12,161 nucleotides of DNA from NCBI GenBank assembly GCA_021815905.1, contig JAKAZP010000034.1, positions 1-12,161 of the forward strand, in the 5' to 3' direction. Every line of letters starts with the position of its first letter. Position 1 is the stretch's first letter. The stretch comes from Pseudomonadota bacterium. Lineage in GTDB: Bacteria > Pseudomonadota > Gammaproteobacteria > Steroidobacterales > Steroidobacteraceae. Positions 8,236-12,161 of the stretch are shown in pieces. Below the pieces are notes generated by a model. That model was not told the DNA's origin. It saw nothing but the letters and a program-made list of their open reading frames with translations, and did not search any database. The position numbers and the translations under genes are program-made.

Positions 8236-8248
8236 CGTGACACGATGA
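8232..8248. promoter_or_regulatory. 17-bp perfect palindrome over the RDD start codon
   Basis: TCATCGTG-A-CACGATGA has 8-bp arms around a single central base. The RDD start codon (8233-8235) is inside one arm. In DNA it could be an operator for a dimeric regulator acting on both divergent genes, as it lies just upstream of the plus-strand promoter. In the RDD transcript the arms could pair and hide the AUG. No regulator gene is in view. Confidence 0.4.
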
Positions 8249-8251
8249 AAG

Positions 8252-8281
8252 TTGCCGATTCGAGCCGAGCTTAGCTATTCT
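8252..8281 (+). promoter_or_regulatory. Likely promoter of the six-helix membrane protein gene
   Basis: TTGCCG (8252-8257) and TATTCT (8276-8281), each 4 of 6 against the sigma70 consensus, are separated by 18 bases. They give a start near 8289 and a leader of about 60 bases ending in GGAGG (8341-8345) before the ATG. It is the best candidate in the 114-bp divergent gap. A minus-strand promoter for the RDD gene could not be assigned with confidence. Confidence 0.4.
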
Positions 8282-8349
8282 GACGGTCGGGCACAAGTGA
8301 AGTCCCGCGGGGCGACCGCGCGGCAATCACGACAGAGCGGGGAGGCAAC

Positions 8350-9276
8350 ATGGGCTACGTGCCGCCATCGGCGCCGCTTTCGATCGGGGGAGTGCTGGAT
8401 GACTGGCTGCGCCTCTTCCGCGAGTCCTTCAGCCGCTGTTGGCCGCTCACGCTGGTCGCGGTCGCCGCCGGAGTCCTGCTCGAGTACCTCATGACTCCGA
8501 GCGTGCCTCCGGCCGGAACACCCCAGCTGCAATACTACCTGCAGATGTGGTCCGCGGTCAGCGCGCCGCAGGGCTTCCTCGCGCAGCTCCTGTTCTACCT
8601 GGTAATGGGCGTCGTATACGGCGCGCTGCTCGCGCAGCAGTGGGCCATGATCCGCGGCGAGGCGCCGCTTTCGACCGCCAACGCGTTGACCCTGGGGCTG
8701 AATCGCCTGCCGCAAATGATACTCGGCATGATCCTGCTGGCGCTCATCATGAGCGCGATCGTCCTGCCGGCCGGGGTCATCGGCGCCATAGTATTCGGGC
8801 TCTACCACGAGCGCGCGGCGATCGGCCTGACGCCCCTCATGGTCCTGTTCGCGGTGGCGGTGCTCCTCGGATTTTGCGCGATCATCTACGTCGCCGCGCG
8901 GCTGCAGCTGTGGCCCGCGGCCATCTTCGCCGACGACTGCGGTGGCGCCGCCGCCCTGGGGCGAAGCTGGGCGCTGGTGCGCGGGCACTGGTGGCGAGTC
9001 ACTCTCATCGGCTTCGTCGGCGGAGTGCTCATGTGGATCCTCGAGCTCGCCGTAGGGATCGTGACCATGCTCGCCGCCGGCCTGTTCAGTCCGCCGCTCG
9101 GCGATATCGCGGGCTTCATCCACCGGATACGCGTGGCCGCGGCCGTCGCCCAGACGGCGCGCATCGTCACGATGCCGCTGCTGACGGCGATCTGGCTCGC
9201 GATCTATCACGATCTGAAGCTCAGGCGCGAAGGCGGCGATCTGGCGGCGCGCGCGGAGGCACTCGGGACACCTTGA
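8350..9276 (+). CDS. Multi-pass membrane protein resembling glycerophosphodiesterase membrane-domain proteins
   Basis: A 308-residue inner-membrane protein with about six hydrophobic segments, at roughly 32-48, 76-96, 122-151, 160-183, 216-246 and 272-288. The start has a clear GGAGG (8341-8345) four bases before the ATG. The short stretch between the fourth and fifth segments (RLQLWPAAIFADDCGG, then ALGRSWALVRGHWWRV) recalls the membrane domain found in some glycerophosphoryl diester phosphodiesterases and in YciC-like proteins. No phosphodiesterase catalytic domain is present, so enzyme activity should not be inferred. Proteins of this kind are often found beside RDD-family genes, as here across a divergent promoter region. 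The next small reading frame begins three bases after its stop codon. Confidence 0.8.
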   Translation: MGYVPPSAPLSIGGVLDDWLRLFRESFSRCWPLTLVAVAAGVLLEYLMTPSVPPAGTPQLQYYLQMWSAVSAPQGFLAQLLFYLVMGVVYGALLAQQWAMIRGEAPLSTANALTLGLNRLPQMILGMILLALIMSAIVLPAGVIGAIVFGLYHERAAIGLTPLMVLFAVAVLLGFCAIIYVAARLQLWPAAIFADDCGGAAALGRSWALVRGHWWRVTLIGFVGGVLMWILELAVGIVTMLAAGLFSPPLGDIAGFIHRIRVAAAVAQTARIVTMPLLTAIWLAIYHDLKLRREGGDLAARAEALGTP

Positions 9277-9279
9277 GCG

Positions 9280-9469
9280 ATGCGGGCTCGATGGATCGTG
9301 GGGCTCGCGCGGCTCGTGCTCGGCGGCGCGGCCCCGCTTGCCGCCGGCACCCAAGCGCTGGGTGTTCGTGGCCGGGCTCGAAAGCGCGCGCATCGCCTCC
9401 CTCGCAATCGAGCCCGCCACGGAGCCCCTCGACGCCTATTGGAATTTCAGGACCCGGCGGCAGGTTTGA
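9280..9469 (+). pseudogene. Small signal-peptide-like gene, apparently broken by a one-base shift
   Basis: An ATG lies three bases after the stop of the preceding membrane gene (TGA-GCG-ATG), the spacing of a coupled gene. It opens with MRARWIVGLARLVLGGAAPL, like a signal peptide or single membrane anchor. In that frame the next residues turn into arginine-rich nonsense. Reading one base further on, the text becomes protein-like, RWVFVAGLESARIASLAIEP, then ATEPLDAYWNFRTRRQV and a TGA at 9467-9469, with codon endings in G or C like the neighbours. Removing one base between about 9325 and 9365, for example in the CCCC run near 9331, would give a continuous product of 62 residues. It could be a true pseudogene, an assembly error or chance. 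I do not recognise the family. Confidence 0.35.
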
Positions 9470-9620
9470 CCGGGCGCGCGGCTCGCGGCGCCACCGGCTC
9501 CGTTCATGATTTTCATGATTCGACACACTTTCCCGACCTCCCGGCGGATGGCGCGCGGTGCCCCCCCGGGGAAGTGGCAGAATGTCGCCGGGCGCACCCC
9601 CGAAGAAGAAACGGTTCAGC
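9470..9620 (+). other. Leader and control region of the TonB receptor gene
   Basis: Together with the broken small frame before it, this makes up the 344-bp stretch (9277-9620) without a confident gene. It contains a Fur-box-like site at 9502-9520, a C/G run at 9561-9570, and a purine-rich GAAGAAGAAACGG at 9602-9614 before the receptor start. No -35/-10 pair stands out. A weak -10-like CATGAT falls inside the Fur-like site, which would fit repression by blocking RNA polymerase. No terminator for the upstream genes was found. Confidence 0.4.
9502..9520. promoter_or_regulatory. Fur-box-like site upstream of the TonB receptor
   Basis: GTTCATGATTTTCATGATT. Its reverse complement matches the 19-bp Fur consensus GATAATGATAATCATTATC at 14 positions. 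It is also a perfect tandem direct repeat of TTCATGATT (9503-9511 and 9512-9520) holding two TCATGA palindromes. It is an AT-rich spot in very GC-rich DNA, about 100 bases before the receptor start. Fur with Fe(II) would be expected to repress the receptor and the OsmC gene when iron is plentiful. Confidence 0.5.
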
Positions 9621-11762
9621 ATGAAATCCTCGAGACGGTTCCGGCCCGCGGTCATCGGGCTCGCCGCACTTTGCGGGGCCGCGGCCCTGGCGCCGGCGCG
9701 GGCGCGCGCCGCGGCCGCCTCGGGCCTCGAGGCGATCGTGGTCACGGCCACGCGCATCGACGCTTCGGCTTACGACGTGCCGGCCTCCATCAGCAGCGTT
9801 TCCGGAGCCGAGCTCCTCAATGACTCCCTCGGAGTCAATCTCTCGGACAACATCGCGTTCGTCCCGGGCCTGCTCGCGCGCAACGGCTACGACTATGCCC
9901 AGGACCAGCAGATCTCCATCCGCGGCATCGGCGCGGACTCCCCGTTCGGAGTGCGCGGGGTGCGGATCTACATGGATGGCATTCCGCAGACCGGCCCCGA
10001 CGGCCAGGGGCAGATCTCGGAGTTCAACCTCGGGTCCGCCGCGCGCGTCGAGGTGCTGCGCGGTCCGTTCTCCGCGCTCTATGGGAACTCCTCCGGCGGC
10101 GTCATCCAGATATTCACCGCGCCCGGCACGGCTCCCGGGAGGATCCGCGCCGACCTGGGCTACGGCAGCTTCGGCACCGTGCGCGCGGGAGTGGATGCGG
10201 AGGATGCCAGCGGGCCGCTCCATTACAACGTCGACTTCACCCACTTCTCCTTCGCCGGCTTCCGTCCGCAGCAGAGCGCGCGCAGCGAATCGTTCAACGG
10301 CAAGGTCGATTACACGCCGAGCTCGCTCGATACGCTGACGCTGGTCGCGAACGTGCTCTCGCGTCCGGACTCGCAAGATCCTCAGGGACTGAGCGCCGCC
10401 GAATTCGCCGCCGACCCGTGGCAGACCGACCCGGCATCGCTCGCCTTCGACACCCGCAAGTCGCTCGATCAGCAGGAGGTCGGGCTGGTGAATCGCCTGA
10501 AGCTGAGCGACACGCAGTCGATCCGGGTGATGGGTTATTACGGGCACCGCGCCGTGCTGCAGTTCCTGTCGATCCCCGTCGGACCGCAGAAGGCGCCGAC
10601 CAGCTCGGGGGGAGTGATCGACCTCGACCGGCAATTCGGCGGCGCGGACGCGCGCTGGAGCTATGAGGGCACGCTCGCCGGCCGGGCCTTCTCCTGGGTC
10701 GCCGGAGCGAGCTACGACACCCAGAACGAGCTGCGGCGCGGATACGACAACTTCTCCGGCGCGACGCTCGGGGTCGTGGGCGCGCTGCGGCGCAACGAGA
10801 ACGACATCGCGCGCGACATCGACGAGTACACGCAGGGCAGCTGGGAGCTCCTGCCCCGCTGGACCCTCACCGTCGGTGTCCGGCACAGCGAGGTTCGCTT
10901 CATCTCGGAAGACCGCTTCATCACCGCGAAAAGCGGCAACGACAGCGGCTCGGTCACCTACACGGCGACCTCGCCGGTGGCCGGGGTGCTGTTCGCGGCG
11001 CGCCCCTGGCTGCACCTTTATGCCTCCTACGGTCAGGGATTTCAGACACCGCTCGGATCGGAGCTGGCCTACCGCCCCGACGCGAGCCCGGGCCTGAACT
11101 TCGCGCTGCGCCCTTCCCGCAGCGACAACGGCGAGCTCGGAGCGAAGTTCCTGCTGGGCCGGCGCCTGTCGGCCGAGATCACCGGCTTCGAAACGCTCAC
11201 CCACGACGAGATCGTCGTCGACACCAGCCTCGGCGGCCGCTCGACCTATCAGAATGCCGGGCGCACGCGCCGCGACGGCGTGGAGGCGTCGCTCGACTAC
11301 CGCTTCGCGCGGCAGTGGCGCCTGCAGCTCGCCTACACCTACGTCGATGCCGTGTATCTCGACGCCTACCGCACGTGCGCGACCGCGCCCTGCGCGAAGC
11401 CCACCGTTGCGGTCGCCGCCGGCAACCGTCTTCCGGGAGTGCCGCTCGATGACGGCTATGCCCGCCTCACCTTCGGACATGACACCGGTTGGCAGGCGAG
11501 CGTGAGCGATCAGTACATCAGCCGGATCGCCGTCAACGACCCGAACAGCGCGTATGCGCCGGCGTACTCCCTGCTCGATTTCACGGGCGGCTACGGCGCC
11601 CGGCTGCGCTCGATGCGCCTGCGGGTGTTCATGCGGCTCGACAACGTTCTCGACCGGCATTACGTGAGCGCGATCATCGCCGACAACGCGAACGGCAAGT
11701 ACTACTATCCGGGACCGGGATTCAACGTCTTCGCGGGATTCGTCGCCTCGGTCGTGCCGTGA
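9621..11762 (+). CDS. TonB-dependent outer-membrane receptor
   Basis: A 713-residue outer-membrane transporter driven by TonB-ExbB-ExbD, typically for ferric siderophores or similar chelates. A signal peptide covers about 1-33 (MKSSRRFRP, a hydrophobic core, cut near ARA-AA). The TonB-box-like EAIVVTATR is at 37-45. The plug domain spans about 50-167, with ISIRGIG (98-104), GVRGVRIYMDGIP (110-122) and the hallmark RVEVLRGPFSALYGNSSGG (142-160). The rest is the 22-strand barrel. C586 and C591 could form a disulfide in an outer loop. The chain ends FAGFVASVVP, without the usual terminal aromatic residue. In-frame ATGs at 9582 and 9558 would add a basic extension; 9621 gives a standard signal peptide. 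The Fur-like site upstream points to iron, but the substrate cannot be read from the sequence. Its stop codon overlaps the next gene. Confidence 0.94.
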   Translation: MKSSRRFRPAVIGLAALCGAAALAPARARAAAASGLEAIVVTATRIDASAYDVPASISSVSGAELLNDSLGVNLSDNIAFVPGLLARNGYDYAQDQQISIRGIGADSPFGVRGVRIYMDGIPQTGPDGQGQISEFNLGSAARVEVLRGPFSALYGNSSGGVIQIFTAPGTAPGRIRADLGYGSFGTVRAGVDAEDASGPLHYNVDFTHFSFAGFRPQQSARSESFNGKVDYTPSSLDTLTLVANVLSRPDSQDPQGLSAAEFAADPWQTDPASLAFDTRKSLDQQEVGLVNRLKLSDTQSIRVMGYYGHRAVLQFLSIPVGPQKAPTSSGGVIDLDRQFGGADARWSYEGTLAGRAFSWVAGASYDTQNELRRGYDNFSGATLGVVGALRRNENDIARDIDEYTQGSWELLPRWTLTVGVRHSEVRFISEDRFITAKSGNDSGSVTYTATSPVAGVLFAARPWLHLYASYGQGFQTPLGSELAYRPDASPGLNFALRPSRSDNGELGAKFLLGRRLSAEITGFETLTHDEIVVDTSLGGRSTYQNAGRTRRDGVEASLDYRFARQWRLQLAYTYVDAVYLDAYRTCATAPCAKPTVAVAAGNRLPGVPLDDGYARLTFGHDTGWQASVSDQYISRIAVNDPNSAYAPAYSLLDFTGGYGARLRSMRLRVFMRLDNVLDRHYVSAIIADNANGKYYYPGPGFNVFAGFVASVVP

Positions 11763-12161
11763 GCCGGCAACATCGGTATCGGACCGCGCTCGTCTGGGTC
11801 GGCAACGACGGCAGCGGCACCGCCACGTACCGCGGCTACCGGCGCGATCACCTGATCACGGCCGACGGCAAGCCGCCGCTGCCCGGCTCGAGCGATCCCC
11901 TGTTCCGCGGAGACGGCACGCGCTACAACCCGGAGGAGCTCCTGGTGGCGAGCCTTTCGGCGTGTCACATGCTGTGGTACCTGCACCTCTGCGCCGATCG
12001 GGGCGTGGTCGTCGTCGAGTATCGCGACGAGGCGAGCGGGACTTTGCAGGAGGAGGACGACGGCGGCGGCTCGTTCGTGCAGGTCCTGCTCGAGCCGCGG
12101 GTGCGGATCTCGGCGGACAGCGACCGCTGCGCGGCGCTCGCGCGGCACGAGCGTGCGCATC
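11759..12161 (+). CDS. OsmC-family protein, C-terminus cut by the window edge
   Basis: OsmC/Ohr-fold proteins are small cytoplasmic thiol enzymes, many of which reduce organic hydroperoxides. The 134 visible codons begin VSRQHRYRTALVW (GTG read as Met) and contain PGSSDP (42-47), YNPEELLVASLSACHMLWYL (56-75) with the likely peroxidatic C69, and C78. The second conserved cysteine of the family would lie past the window edge. The GTG start shares four bases with the receptor stop (GTGA, 11759-11762), so translation is probably coupled. No Shine-Dalgarno stands out and there is no earlier in-frame start that fits; the next in-frame ATG is inside the conserved region. Co-expression with a TonB receptor under a Fur-like site would link peroxide defence to iron uptake, but direct peroxidase activity is inferred from the family only. 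Confidence 0.9.
   Translation, partial: MSRQHRYRTALVWVGNDGSGTATYRGYRRDHLITADGKPPLPGSSDPLFRGDGTRYNPEELLVASLSACHMLWYLHLCADRGVVVVEYRDEASGTLQEEDDGGGSFVQVLLEPRVRISADSDRCAALARHERAH

Noticed and set aside
9513..11660. Long minus-strand frame opposite the TonB receptor
   Set aside because: No signal, motif or ribosome-binding site; the receptor signatures on the plus strand are unambiguous.
1..12161. CRISPR arrays, insertion sequences, tRNA or rRNA genes, phage or toxin-antitoxin modules
   Set aside because: No regularly spaced repeats, transposase motifs, cloverleaf-like segments or small paired genes were seen on either strand.

Overview
This is a very GC-rich window from a Gram-negative bacterium. 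A TonB-dependent outer-membrane receptor, proteobacterial-type metabolic enzymes and a DUF3683-type flavoprotein suggest a Beta- or Gammaproteobacterium; the sequence alone does not resolve the genus. It reads as ordinary chromosome: eight confident protein genes (two cut by the window edges), one probably broken small gene, and no rRNA, tRNA, CRISPR array, transposase or phage gene that I could find.

Left part (1-1712, minus strand): the 5' part of a trehalose-6-phosphate phosphatase gene (otsB), with a good sigma70-type promoter and a strong Shine-Dalgarno. Upstream of it is an exodeoxyribonuclease III gene (xthA-like) whose possible terminator runs into the otsB promoter.

Centre (1743-7376, plus strand): divergent from the exonuclease gene, a near-consensus promoter drives a 1307-residue fusion flavoprotein (DUF3683 + FAD-linked oxidase + two 4Fe-4S motifs + two CCG domains). 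It resembles GlcD and GlcF of glycolate/D-lactate oxidation joined in one chain. Twelve bases later follows an ATP-dependent DNA ligase, probably in the same transcript. An AP endonuclease/exonuclease and a ligase thus flank a large redox enzyme.

Right-centre (7377-9620): an RDD-family membrane protein (minus) diverges from a six-helix membrane protein (plus) across a 114-bp gap with a 17-bp palindrome and a plausible promoter. Three bases after the second membrane gene begins a small signal-peptide-like reading frame that appears broken by a one-base shift.

Right part (9502-12161): a 19-bp site matching the Fur box at 14 of 19 positions precedes a TonB-dependent receptor. Its stop codon overlaps the GTG start of an OsmC-family gene, which leaves the window. 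The pair looks like an iron-responsive uptake and peroxide-defence unit.

I found no convincing undescribed multi-gene system. The best leads are the flavoprotein-ligase pair, the receptor-OsmC pair under a Fur-like site, and the broken small gene.
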